A stretch of DNA of 27,734 bases. Source: a virus. Under the pieces are notes generated by a model. It ran no database searches. It was not told the DNA's origin and saw nothing but the letters and a program-made list of their open reading frames with translations. Within the stretch, counting starts at the first letter, position 1, and each line of letters starts with the position of its first letter. The stretch is taken from the IMG/VR virus record IMGVR_UViG_3300023093_000072, positions 1 to 27,734 of that record; one strand, 5' to 3'. Below are positions 1 to 6,010 of the stretch, piece after piece. The position numbers and the translations under genes are program-made.

Positions 1-816
1 TTCTACAGTAGGTAGAGCTTCAAGTGTGTTTTCATCGAACCCGTTACCAACGTTGTTAGTAGATGAGTAAGGTGTACGCAGGTAAGTTTTACCGTTCCAG
101 TTAGACTTTTGGTTTAGATCAAACTCAGTGCCAGCTGGGTACGCTTTGATACCGTTACCAGTTTTAACTTCGACGAGCGTTGTACCACCAGCTTTAGCTC
201 GCATACGACGTGGTGCGTCCATTGCTTGCCAGCTTGGGTCAGCAGGTTTAGGTGGTTGAGGTGGGTTATTGATGTAGTTAACGATTGCATCACGTTGTTC
301 CATGATACGTGCAGGACAAGCAGTACCGAGTTGCGATACTTCGTGGTGACCTACAACTGCGGTTGTGCCACCAAGAGCTACGTCTTGCGGTCGCCAGAAT
401 GCAGCGATAACTTTATTGTCACCATCACGGAGAGTGTAGTTTCGGTAGTCACCGAGGTTTTCAATACCGATAGATCGAGTGTTGATGTCCCAGTTACCAG
501 CATGCCAAGTGATTTGACCGAATGGGTCGCTAATTAGAGGCACAAGACGGTACCCAGCGGCTCGCTCAGCATCAGTTGCGTCAGGAGTGCTACCATCTAC
601 TCGTTGCCCCGCAAAGTGGGCTTGTGAGTAAGAACGAGCGCCAGTGTAAGGGTTGATAAGACCAGACCAGTTACCAGCATTTGAACCGTAAGCACGAGCG
701 TACCCGTTGTCGCTAAACCATTGTGCGAGCCATGCTTTTGACTTTTCAGTCCAGAGAGGAGTCACCGCGTGGTGAAGAACGAGGTAATCTACCCTTTTTC
801 GGTTAACATCAGCCAT
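1..816 (-). CDS. N-acetylmuramoyl-L-alanine amidase endolysin (Amidase_2/PGRP fold), C-terminus cut by window edge
   Basis: This is a peptidoglycan amidase that would cleave the MurNAc-L-Ala bond at the end of infection; 272 residues are visible. The N-terminal part has the family pattern: a first zinc-ligand motif (YLVLHHAVTP, about residues 11-20), a central WHAGNWDINTRSIGIEN stretch, and a last motif GHHEVSQLGTACP supplying the distal His and Cys ligands. A proline-rich linker (NNPPQPPKP) leads to a C-terminal region (MRAKAG...GKTYLRTPYSS) that resembles the small SH3-like wall-binding tails of phage lysins. There is no signal peptide, so a holin would normally be needed, but none is seen in the window. 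The start codon overlaps the stop of the upstream 58-aa gene (TAATG), so the two are translationally coupled. The amidase call is secure; the binding-domain call is tentative. Confidence 0.88.
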   Translation of the reverse strand, partial: MADVNRKRVDYLVLHHAVTPLWTEKSKAWLAQWFSDNGYARAYGSNAGNWSGLINPYTGARSYSQAHFAGQRVDGSTPDATDAERAAGYRLVPLISDPFGQITWHAGNWDINTRSIGIENLGDYRNYTLRDGDNKVIAAFWRPQDVALGGTTAVVGHHEVSQLGTACPARIMEQRDAIVNYINNPPQPPKPADPSWQAMDAPRRMRAKAGGTTLVEVKTGNGIKAYPAGTEFDLNQKSNWNGKTYLRTPYSSTNNVGNGFDENTLEALPTVE

Positions 817-992
817 TATTCTGATTCCACCTTCCCAGGTAGCGCCTTCCAAACAGCTTCAGGTATAACACCCTGACCGTTGTTCACAAAATCTTTGTTT
901 TGCTTTGCTTGTGACGCTTTTTTCTTTTCGTCAGCCTTTTCTGCTTGCTCTTGCAGTTTCTTGATTTCTGCTTCTGTTGGTACGTTTGCCAT
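816..992 (-). CDS. Small charged protein of the lysis cassette (58 aa), unknown function
   Basis: This 58-aa ORF begins MANVPTEAEIKKLQEQ and is a Lys/Glu/Gln-rich predicted helix for its first half, followed by a short non-charged tail ending WKALPGKVESE. It has no membrane segment, so it is not an obvious holin. An AGAGAGG ribosome-binding site lies 9 nt before the ATG, buried in the hairpin at 998-1044. Its stop overlaps the endolysin start by one base (TAATG), so lysin translation probably depends on it. I see two possibilities: a real small protein (perhaps an antiholin-like or chaperone-like partner), or mainly a coupling leader for the lysin. The coding call rests on start, RBS and overlap; the function is unknown. 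Confidence 0.7.
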   Translation of the reverse strand: MANVPTEAEIKKLQEQAEKADEKKKASQAKQNKDFVNNGQGVIPEAVWKALPGKVESE

Positions 993-997
993 ATAAA

Positions 998-1044
998 ATA
1001 ACCTCTCTGTATATTCACTACTTATTATACAGTTTTGAGGTTAT
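998..1044 (-). promoter_or_regulatory. Hairpin masking the lysis-cassette RBS, with a TATAAT box inside it
   Basis: Read on the minus strand, ATAACCTC (1044-1037) is perfectly complementary to GAGGTTAT (1005-998), and inside it CTGTATA (1032-1026) pairs with TATACAG (1013-1007) around a 12-nt loop. The 3' arm contains the GAGG of the ribosome-binding site of the 58-aa gene, and the 5' arm contains the stop codon of the upstream 131-aa gene. A perfect TATAAT lies at 1029-1024. A transcript started from it (about 1017) would lack the 5' arm and leave the RBS free. No good -35 is visible, so the promoter may need a phage factor or may be fortuitous. Confidence 0.6.
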
Positions 1045-1436
1045 GCGCTATAAGATGTGATATAGTCGCGAGCTTGCTCTTTGGTGTAGAAGTTACCGTC
1101 CCAGTCGTTCTGAATGGTACCGTTGCACTCTTCGATCATTTCTAAGATTATCTCTTTTTGACGTGGGTTGTCTTTCTGAAGCATTGCGCTCATAGACCGA
1201 CCGTTGTTAATGTAGTCGTCAGATAAGTTCTTACCCTTTGCACTATGAAGATCCCAGCCCTTGAGACTACCCCACTTTAAGAGTATGTAATCTTCACCAG
1301 TTTTGTACGAAAGGTTTTCGAGCTTTTTAGTAGCTTCTCTCACGAAGTTTTGCAGCTCTGCAGCCGCGTCTGTTGAAACGACCTTGCCATCTAGTGACAA
1401 CGCTAATTCATCAATTGCTTCAAGTATTTTACTCAT
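1041..1436 (-). CDS. Hypothetical protein (131 aa)
   Basis: I do not recognise this protein. The N-terminal third (MSKILEAIDELALSL, then an Ala/Glu/Lys stretch to about residue 45) reads as amphipathic helix. The rest is mixed and polar, with WGSLKGWDLH and a C-terminal helix ending ARDYITSYSA. The start chosen is the ATG at 1436, which overlaps the end of the preceding 42-aa gene by 8 nt. A longer reading from 1526 would overlap nearly all of that gene and is less likely. The stop codon sits inside the hairpin that covers the next RBS, so ribosomes terminating here could affect translation of the lysis genes. Confidence 0.7.
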   Translation of the reverse strand: MSKILEAIDELALSLDGKVVSTDAAAELQNFVREATKKLENLSYKTGEDYILLKWGSLKGWDLHSAKGKNLSDDYINNGRSMSAMLQKDNPRQKEIILEMIEECNGTIQNDWDGNFYTKEQARDYITSYSA

Positions 1437-1557
1437 GGTTCTTTTTGCCACATCGCTGACAAGTAGCGTTCCAAGAAACTCGCTCTTGGTAGTAACCGTT
1501 ATATTTGTCCCAGTCGTGAAAACCAAACTTGCATTTCAACTTGTCCAGAAAACTCAT
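1429..1557 (-). CDS. Small Cys/His phage protein (42 aa), DUF1660-like pattern
   Basis: This is a 42-residue ORF beginning MSFLDKLKCKFGFHDW and ending CQRCGKKNHE. The arrangement Lys-Cys-Lys-Phe-Gly-x-His-x-Trp followed about 25 residues later by Cys-x-Arg-Cys-Gly-Lys is typical of very small phage proteins that probably bind one zinc ion (DUF1660-type 'prophage protein' pattern). It is preceded by a weak AAAGAG ribosome-binding site. Its last codons overlap the start of the 131-aa gene in another frame. The coding call rests on this motif pattern and on its fit in the overlapping operon. The function is unknown; RNA or DNA binding would be a guess. Confidence 0.7.
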   Translation of the reverse strand: MSFLDKLKCKFGFHDWDKYNGYYQERVSWNATCQRCGKKNHE

Positions 1558-1568
1558 ATTTACTCTTT

Positions 1569-1985
1569 TCATTTGTTAATGCTATTAGAGTGATTATATA
1601 ATTTCTCTAGGTCTTCGTCAAGACTTTTTAAACAGCGTTGACACTTAAAACTGCTGATTGCGCAGTTAGTGCAAATCTGTGGTGTAGCGGTGCTTCCGTG
1701 CATCTTCGAAGTCTTGCAAACTGGGCATTGCCACGTGGTCATTGCAGCCCCACCAAACCAACCGCGACTACGACAGTCTTCGCAGACAATGTCTTTGAAA
1801 CGCCACGCTTTGAGCACTTCTAGCTCTGGTGCTTTCATAGCTTGCTTAACAGCGTCTTCTTTGTCCCACTGAATATGTGTCAGTAAAGACTTAAAACCGC
1901 TCTTACTGAAGCGGTAGTCTGCTTTTACGCGAGTTTTACCGACCATGTTGTACAAGTCGATGTAATACTTTAGAGGTTGTCTCAT
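1569..1985 (-). CDS. Multi-zinc-ribbon protein (138 aa), unknown function
   Basis: The N-terminal 60 residues (MRQPLKYYIDLYNMVGKTR...) are basic and aromatic-rich. The C-terminal half carries four Cys-x-x-Cys pairs in about 55 residues: CEDC, CPVC, CTNC and CQRC. These are enough ligands for two zinc ribbons. A glycine-rich RGWFGG follows the first pair, as in DnaJ-type or rubredoxin-like knuckles. The start ATG overlaps the stop of the upstream gene (ATGA), consistent with operon coupling. Such proteins often bind nucleic acids or other proteins. The zinc-binding prediction is firm from the sequence, but the specific role is not known. Confidence 0.8.
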   Translation of the reverse strand: MRQPLKYYIDLYNMVGKTRVKADYRFSKSGFKSLLTHIQWDKEDAVKQAMKAPELEVLKAWRFKDIVCEDCRSRGWFGGAAMTTWQCPVCKTSKMHGSTATPQICTNCAISSFKCQRCLKSLDEDLEKLYNHSNSINK

Positions 1986-2263
1986 AGGAGCTCCTCTAGT
2001 TGCTTCTTCATTTCTTCAAGACGGTGCGGTAACCAGATCGTGATGACTTGCGAGAAACTACTCGAGTCTGAGTATAGGTTTGCAGACATAAGCATTTGCT
2101 CTAGCGTCTCGATACTAGCTTCAAGTTTTGCAATTTTTACGTGACGCTCTGAATATACTGCGCTTTGTAGCTTAGCTGTGCTGAAAAGCATTTCGTCTTC
2201 ACATTCGTTCCAACCTTGCTTGTACGCTTGCTTCTTAATCTCTTCGATTTCATTCTTCGTCAT
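1982..2263 (-). CDS. Predicted coiled-coil protein (93 aa)
   Basis: The protein opens with a strongly helical, charged stretch (MTKNEIEEIKKQAYKQGWNE). It continues through a heptad-like region (KIAKLEASIETLEQMLMSA) and ends with another helix (RLEEMKKQLEELL). No family is recognised. It overlaps the upstream 151-aa gene by 14 nt and the downstream zinc-ribbon gene by 4 nt (ATGA), so it is embedded in a compact co-translated operon. A dimerising or adaptor role would fit the composition, but that is only inference. Confidence 0.75.
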   Translation of the reverse strand: MTKNEIEEIKKQAYKQGWNECEDEMLFSTAKLQSAVYSERHVKIAKLEASIETLEQMLMSANLYSDSSSFSQVITIWLPHRLEEMKKQLEELL

Positions 2264-2705
2264 CGTGACCCTCTTTGCGACCTTGCGTTAAACCGTGAAA
2301 GAACGCGTTTTCACGATCTTGAGCCATCAACTGAATAAGTGAGTGAACAGCTTCTGTCTGCCTACCTGTCTGAGATACCATAACGTACTCATTAAACCAG
2401 TTGTCGAGCGGGGTAAGCTCTTCGTCGTCACTATCTTCGAGGGGTTCAATACCGTACGCATAAACTACGTTGCGGTAAATCTCTGGGCCATAATGCTCCA
2501 TACCGTCGGTAATGAGATAATCAACGACCCCGTGTTTGGTAGTGCGAGCTTTCCACTCCCACTTACCGTCTACGTGTGTAGGTTCGTTGAGAACCTCAAA
2601 CTGAATACTGCCGTACTGACCGCTCTCCCAGAGAATGTCACCCTTGTGAATATCACGGGGGTTTACTTGGTTAAAATCGGTCTCGTTATGATTCGTTTGA
2701 TTCAT
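2250..2705 (-). CDS. Hypothetical acidic protein (151 aa)
   Basis: I do not recognise this protein. After a polar N-terminus (MNQTNHNETDFNQVNPRDIH) comes a beta-rich segment (KGDILWESGQYGSIQFEVLN...KWEWKARTTKHGVVDYLITD) that reads like a small beta-barrel. An acidic linker (EPLEDSDDEELTP) follows, and then a helical C-terminus ending EGHDDEE. The ATG at 2705 is chosen; an extension to a TTG at 2711 is possible but weaker. It overlaps the end of the upstream 96-aa gene by 20 nt and the downstream coiled-coil gene by 14 nt. No membrane segment or signal is present. Confidence 0.75.
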   Translation of the reverse strand: MNQTNHNETDFNQVNPRDIHKGDILWESGQYGSIQFEVLNEPTHVDGKWEWKARTTKHGVVDYLITDGMEHYGPEIYRNVVYAYGIEPLEDSDDEELTPLDNWFNEYVMVSQTGRQTEAVHSLIQLMAQDRENAFFHGLTQGRKEGHDDEE

Positions 2706-2976
2706 TTTCAACTACGGTACTTACTGTGAAGTTAATCTTAGCACCTGTTTGTTGTTCAATCAAGTCGACCGTGTCAAGGATAACGTCTGGGTGGTACGCG
2801 TTGTTCGGGATTTCACTTACGACGAGCGAAGCCTCTAAAGTTGGGCGTTCGAATAATTCTTTTGGTACGTCGATGTTCAATTTTACCGCTACTTCGTCCC
2901 AGTCAAGTGATGGTTTTTGTTTGCGTACTGATTTAACACCGTTTTTGTTGACTACTAGCCAGTTGGTCAATATCAT
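2686..2976 (-). CDS. Hypothetical protein (96 aa)
   Basis: The gene starts at an ATG with a good ribosome-binding site (AGGAGA, 9 nt upstream). The product begins MILTNWLVVNKNGVKSVRKQ, then has a predicted alpha/beta middle section with two segments reading as beta strands (EASLVVSEI and KINFTVSTVVE). It ends in a polar NESNES tail. The internal LDWDEVAVKLNIDVPKELF and RPTLEASLVV pattern recalls small phage proteins seen in actinophage-type early regions, but I cannot name a family. It is part of the leftward operon and overlaps the next gene by 20 nt. Confidence 0.75.
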   Translation of the reverse strand: MILTNWLVVNKNGVKSVRKQKPSLDWDEVAVKLNIDVPKELFERPTLEASLVVSEIPNNAYHPDVILDTVDLIEQQTGAKINFTVSTVVENESNES

Positions 2977-2994
2977 TTTCTTTCTCTCCTATTG

Positions 2995-3270
2995 TTACTT
3001 CGTAATCGTAGGGTACTCTTTATCCTCTGGTTTGTCAACAGAAGCCTGTGTACCCATCCAACTCTGCGGTTTCTCAATCGGGTAAGAGTTGGGTGGGGTA
3101 GGTGTCGTGAAGATAGGGGTTATGGGTGAAAACGGTCGTGCTGGTTGCAGAGTCGGTTGTACGCTCACAGGTGCGGGTCGACGCAGTTCGTCGATAACGA
3201 CTTGTGCGAGTTCACGCTTTTTGTTGCGATACAGATACTCTAGTACATCACTGATTGTTTTCTTTGCCAT
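2995..3270 (-). CDS. Proline-rich small protein (91 aa)
   Basis: A basic helical N-terminus (MAKKTISDVLEYLYRNKKRE...) of about 30 residues is followed by a long low-complexity Pro/Thr/Ser tail (for example PARPFSPITPIFTTPTPPN), which is probably disordered. The start has a strong AAAGGAG ribosome-binding site. It lies 17 nt after the SPFH gene in the same operon. The N-terminus could bind nucleic acid or a partner protein, with the tail as a flexible tether. No family is recognised. Confidence 0.75.
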   Translation of the reverse strand: MAKKTISDVLEYLYRNKKRELAQVVIDELRRPAPVSVQPTLQPARPFSPITPIFTTPTPPNSYPIEKPQSWMGTQASVDKPEDKEYPTITK

Positions 3271-3287
3271 AGCCCCTACTCCTTTAT

Positions 3288-4121
3288 TTATCGTCCAGTT
3301 GGAATGTTGAAGAACGTGTTGCCATCAGTTGAGTAAACTGGTAGCTTACCGTCCCACTTTTCAATAGCTTGCTTTTGCAATAGCTCTGGTGTCAATGATT
3401 GTTGCTGTGCGCGTTGTGCTTCTGCTGCCGCGTTTGCAGCTGCTACTGTCTTCTCTGCTTCAACCTTTGTTGTTTCGAGCTCCTGACGAGCTTGTGCGAT
3501 CTTCTGGTTAGCAATCTGTACTGCTTCAATAGCTTGGTTGAATGCCGCGCTGAATGTGAAGTTGGTAATCGCTACGTCTTGGATAACATATCGCTTCTTG
3601 TGTTCTGGGTTGTTTTGAATGCGTTCTTTCAATAGGTCGAAGAACTCAGTCTTTACAGCCGCACGTTCAGTGATTAGTTCACTCGCTGTGTATTTAGCTG
3701 AAACCGCTTTGAATGATTCGACAATTTGCTGTTCGATGATTGTCTTGTAATAGTCTTTACCGACGTTCTGGTGAATGTCACCGATCTTACCTGCGTTAAT
3801 GCGGTAGTTAAGTACGATTGTTGCGTTAACGTCTTGCAAGTCTTTTGTCGCTGATGGTGCAGACGACTCAGAGCGTAGAGTCTTCACGTCGTATTCTGTG
3901 ACTGATTCAATACCCCAAGGTGCTTTGAAAGAAATACCCTCAGTTAGTTCGCGACCAGTTACACGACCGTAGTTGGTTACGACACCGACCTTACCTGTAC
4001 CGATTGTTGTTAGTGAGCTAAATAGAGTGATAATCAAAAGAAGAGCTACAAAGCCCCAGATTCCCCACTTAATATATTTTTTGATGTCTGCGCTTGTATT
4101 GCGACTTTCTCCGTAATTCAT
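3288..4121 (-). CDS. SPFH/band-7 (prohibitin-like, HflC-type) membrane protein
   Basis: This 277-aa protein has one N-terminal membrane segment (about residues 18-36, IWGFVALLLIITLFSSL). Then follows a full SPFH domain: VGVVTNYGRVTG, then GISFKAPWGIESVTEYDVK, and ATIVLNYRINAGKIGDI. The alanine/glutamine-rich coiled coil (AQARQELETTKVEAEKTVAA) and the C-terminal KWDGKLPVY motif are typical of prohibitins. Family members assemble into ring scaffolds on membranes and modulate AAA proteases such as FtsH (HflKC). It has a good AGAGGAG site. A phage copy could shield phage proteins from host proteolysis or organise the membrane; this is inference. The family call is strong. Confidence 0.92.
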   Translation of the reverse strand: MNYGESRNTSADIKKYIKWGIWGFVALLLIITLFSSLTTIGTGKVGVVTNYGRVTGRELTEGISFKAPWGIESVTEYDVKTLRSESSAPSATKDLQDVNATIVLNYRINAGKIGDIHQNVGKDYYKTIIEQQIVESFKAVSAKYTASELITERAAVKTEFFDLLKERIQNNPEHKKRYVIQDVAITNFTFSAAFNQAIEAVQIANQKIAQARQELETTKVEAEKTVAAANAAAEAQRAQQQSLTPELLQKQAIEKWDGKLPVYSTDGNTFFNIPTGR

Positions 4122-4123
4122 GT

Positions 4124-4312
4124 CTACTCCTCTGTAGTTTGATTTATTTGCTCGATTAGTGTATCAAGTTCATCATAGTCTACTTCGGGGTCTGGTGCAA
4201 GATAAATAGCTTTAACAGGGGTGATAAAGTCATCGTTTAGCTTGAAAACCATCTCGTCAGCTTTCTCGTGATCTTTCAGAAACTTCAATCTTAGTTCATC
4301 GTATTTGCTCAT
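4124..4312 (-). CDS. Small acidic protein (62 aa)
   Basis: This is a 62-residue acidic ORF (MSKYDELRLKFLKDHEKADE...), with a central beta-type segment (DDFITPVKAIYLAPD) and an acidic helical tail ending NQTTEE. It has an AGGAG ribosome-binding site. Its start lies within the 3' end of the upstream 99-aa gene (17-nt overlap), and its stop is 2 nt from the SPFH start, so it is likely co-translated with the SPFH protein. I do not recognise a family. A small partner of the SPFH protein is possible from position alone. Confidence 0.7.
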   Translation of the reverse strand: MSKYDELRLKFLKDHEKADEMVFKLNDDFITPVKAIYLAPDPEVDYDELDTLIEQINQTTEE

Positions 4313-4595
4313 CGCGGTTCTCCTGTAGATATTCTATCGCACGACGCTTCACTTCGTCGACGTTTATACGCTTATCTTCTTTGCTGATACTTTCAAGTTG
4401 CATACGCAAGAACATAGCAATCGTCATCTTGACCGCGTACTCATCACGAAAGGCAAGCTCTTTAACGACAGCTTCCATCGCTCGCTTTTCTGCCCGCAAT
4501 GAGTTACGACCTGCTGCCATATTGTCGTGTGCGTCTTGCATGAACTTATCAATGATGTCAGTAAGGTCATTTATGTCTGGTACGTTTTTGTGCAT
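4296..4595 (-). CDS. Helical protein (99 aa), unknown function
   Basis: The sequence is almost entirely helical and charged: MHKNVPDINDLTDIIDKFMQ, then NSLRAEKRAMEAVVKELAFRD and a C-terminal VDEVKRRAIEYLQENRDEQIR. No motif is recognised. It starts in a TGATG overlap with the stop of the upstream 95-aa gene and runs 17 nt into the downstream 62-aa gene. It is translated by coupling, with no separate strong RBS. Confidence 0.7.
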   Translation of the reverse strand: MHKNVPDINDLTDIIDKFMQDAHDNMAAGRNSLRAEKRAMEAVVKELAFRDEYAVKMTIAMFLRMQLESISKEDKRINVDEVKRRAIEYLQENRDEQIR

Positions 4596-4882
4596 CAGCG
4601 GTACTTCCAGGTTTTAACCGCAGCCCATGCTTCTTCCATGGTGTTGTATTGGTGCAAACGGTGTGGCCCAAACAAGTAGGAGTAAACCTCACAACCAACT
4701 TCGGGCTTTGCGTTCAGGTAATCATCGGTTTCGAACCAGTTAGGGTAACTTAGCATAAGACCGACATAGCCTTCTGTGCTTTTGCAGTGCCCATCAGTTT
4801 CTGGGTCGTTCTCCCATTCGACGTGCAAATCGTGTAAGTGTTGACGAATCTTCTTCAAGAGCCGTATATCTTTATCAGTCAT
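4595..4882 (-). CDS. Hypothetical protein (95 aa)
   Basis: The N-terminus is basic and helical (MTDKDIRLLKKIRQHLHDLH). The remainder is aromatic-rich: YVGLMLSYPNWFETDDYLN, then VYSYLFGPHRLHQYNTMEEA and a WAAVKTWKYR end. Single Cys residues occur but not in pairs. It looks like a compact alpha/beta phage protein of the early-operon type; I cannot assign a family. It overlaps both neighbours (8 nt upstream gene, 1 nt downstream). Confidence 0.7.
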   Translation of the reverse strand: MTDKDIRLLKKIRQHLHDLHVEWENDPETDGHCKSTEGYVGLMLSYPNWFETDDYLNAKPEVGCEVYSYLFGPHRLHQYNTMEEAWAAVKTWKYR

Positions 4883-5201
4883 CTTCTCTATCCTCGTTGA
4901 CGGTTACGATTACGTTTCCCACTTTTACTGATTGCTTCGATTGAGATACTTTCAGCTTTAGGTCATTTATATCATAGCCCTCCACGCGTTGCAAATAACG
5001 AACAATAGCGTGATCGGTCACCTCTGGCACCATACCGTCGTGCTTCAAATCGTAGATTGCCATACCAACTCGGTGTCTTCGTGAGTTCAGCTTTCGCAAG
5101 CGGTTTTCGATAGGTTTCTTCTGCTCTTGTAGCTCTTTGATTTCATTCAGTAATAACGTGTGTTCTCGTTGGTACTTGTTCAGCTTTTCTTCACGATTCA
5201 T
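4875..5201 (-). CDS. Coiled-coil protein with H-x4-RYLxRV motif (108 aa)
   Basis: Residues 1-50 form a charged coiled coil (LLLNEIKELQEQKKPIENRL). The C-terminal half contains TDHAIVRYLQRVEGYDI, a motif (His-Ala-x-x-Arg-Tyr-Leu-x-Arg-Val) that I have seen in small phage and mobile-element proteins of unknown function. It is followed by a short beta-rich end (VGNVIVTVNEDREDD). The conserved His, Arg and Tyr could be catalytic or RNA-binding, which is speculative. The gene overlaps the upstream Cys-rich gene by 11 nt and the next by 8 nt. Confidence 0.72.
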   Translation of the reverse strand: MNREEKLNKYQREHTLLLNEIKELQEQKKPIENRLRKLNSRRHRVGMAIYDLKHDGMVPEVTDHAIVRYLQRVEGYDINDLKLKVSQSKQSVKVGNVIVTVNEDREDD

Positions 5202-5394
5202 TTTTCAGCTCCTTGATACGGTATTCCCAGTCGACGTTGCAGTCTTTCCACCCGTCTGCAATTGCATAGAATGTGCAGTCTGTATCCTTACACCCCAAAT
5301 GCAAATAGTCACAACCGCAACCTTCTTCGCATTGTGACGCATAATACTCGTGTTCGTGGTCTTTACCTTTTAAGATGTCTTCGTCAGTCTTCAT
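5191..5394 (-). CDS. Small Cys-rich protein (67 aa)
   Basis: Six cysteines are packed between residues 22 and 40 (CEEGCGCDYLHLGCKDTDC), plus a later WKDCNVDWEYR. This suggests a metal-binding knuckle or a disulphide-stapled miniprotein. The N-terminus is acidic and His-containing (KGKDHEHEYY). It begins by overlapping the end of the first gene of the operon (ATG inside the GAATGA context) and is therefore co-translated. No signal peptide is present, so metal binding in the cytoplasm is more likely than secretion. Confidence 0.7.
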   Translation of the reverse strand: MKTDEDILKGKDHEHEYYASQCEEGCGCDYLHLGCKDTDCTFYAIADGWKDCNVDWEYRIKELKNES

Positions 5395-5551
5395 TCAAGC
5401 CCTTTTCTACCCCAAGTCGACCCAACATTCGTAACGCATATTCTCTCGCACGTTCTGAAACCTCAAGTTGGTGTTCCCAGTGCGCGCGTTGTTCAGGTGT
5501 TAACTCTTTCGGCACGGGTAGGTACCTTACGTTATCTAAATGCTCTGCCAT
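5384..5551 (-). CDS. First gene of the leftward operon, small helical protein (55 aa)
   Basis: The product starts MAEHLDNVRYLPVPKELTPE and continues as a charged helix (QLEVSERAREYALRMLGRLG). A longer reading to 5659 would run through the divergent promoter and the opposite gene and is rejected. The ATG at 5551 lies only 9 nt downstream of a TATACT box (minus strand, 5566-5561) with no Shine-Dalgarno sequence, so this mRNA is probably leaderless or nearly so. The family is not recognised. Confidence 0.72.
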   Translation of the reverse strand: MAEHLDNVRYLPVPKELTPEQRAHWEHQLEVSERAREYALRMLGRLGVEKGLNED

Positions 5552-5593
5552 TTGAAAGTCAGTATAGCATTTTCCAGTACAATAATATACAGA
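5552..5593. promoter_or_regulatory. Compact divergent promoter region
   Basis: Only 42 bp separate the leftward 55-aa gene and the rightward 138-aa gene. On the minus strand TATACT (5566-5561) precedes its ATG by 9 nt. On the plus strand TACAAT (5578-5583) precedes its ATG by 10 nt, with a further ATATAC-rich stretch. Neither side has a clear -35 or a Shine-Dalgarno sequence. The two -10 boxes are 11 bp apart, so polymerases on the two strands would compete, which is a natural switch point. Confidence 0.55.
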
Positions 5594-6010
5594 ATGAGTG
5601 AGATATATAGCGACAAAATAAAAACCCCGATTTATACGCCAACTGGCGATAAGCCACAAATCGACGAACTGGTCGACGACAAAAAGGTGCGCGACCTCAA
5701 CGAGCGTATTCGTTCATCAAATATACCGTCTGATATTCAAGTGTTCCTTCGCAAAGCTGCGACCCGACACTATGTCTATGACTACCGAAAAATCGCTGAG
5801 TATTATGCTCACGCACCTAAAGAAGTACAAGAACTATTCGAAGCGTCGCACCTCGTGATTATTGACTTTGACAAAGCAATCGAAGAGGGCTACGTTCAAA
5901 TGAATAAACGCCTTATGAGCGTACGATCAAAACAAACAAATTACGACAAAGAAATACATGGAAAACAAAAACTTCGTAGCACTGATACTGACCCACGGGC
6001 GACCGAATAA
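5594..6010 (+). CDS. Phage protein with conserved YYAHAP...VIIDFDKAI domain (138 aa)
   Basis: The conserved part is residues 45-110: a helical segment (VFLRKAATRHYVYDYRKIAE), then YYAHAPKEVQELFEASHLVI and IDFDKAIEEGYVQM. I associate this pattern with phage proteins near or fused to ParB-like/DNA-methylase genes, where its role is not established. The start at 5594 follows a TACAAT box by 10 nt without an RBS; the longer reading from 5540 would overlap the opposite gene's start. Its last 53 nt overlap the next gene in another frame. It is probably part of the DNA-modification or packaging module, by position only. Confidence 0.75.
   Translation: MSEIYSDKIKTPIYTPTGDKPQIDELVDDKKVRDLNERIRSSNIPSDIQVFLRKAATRHYVYDYRKIAEYYAHAPKEVQELFEASHLVIIDFDKAIEEGYVQMNKRLMSVRSKQTNYDKEIHGKQKLRSTDTDPRATE

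Noticed and set aside
816-992. 58-aa protein as the holin
   Set aside because: It is strongly charged and has no hydrophobic segment.
1982-2263. Recoding of UGA as Gly (Gracilibacteria/SR1-type code)
   Set aside because: UGA ends many genes in ATGA/TGATG overlaps at plausible lengths, and no conserved protein runs through an in-frame UGA.
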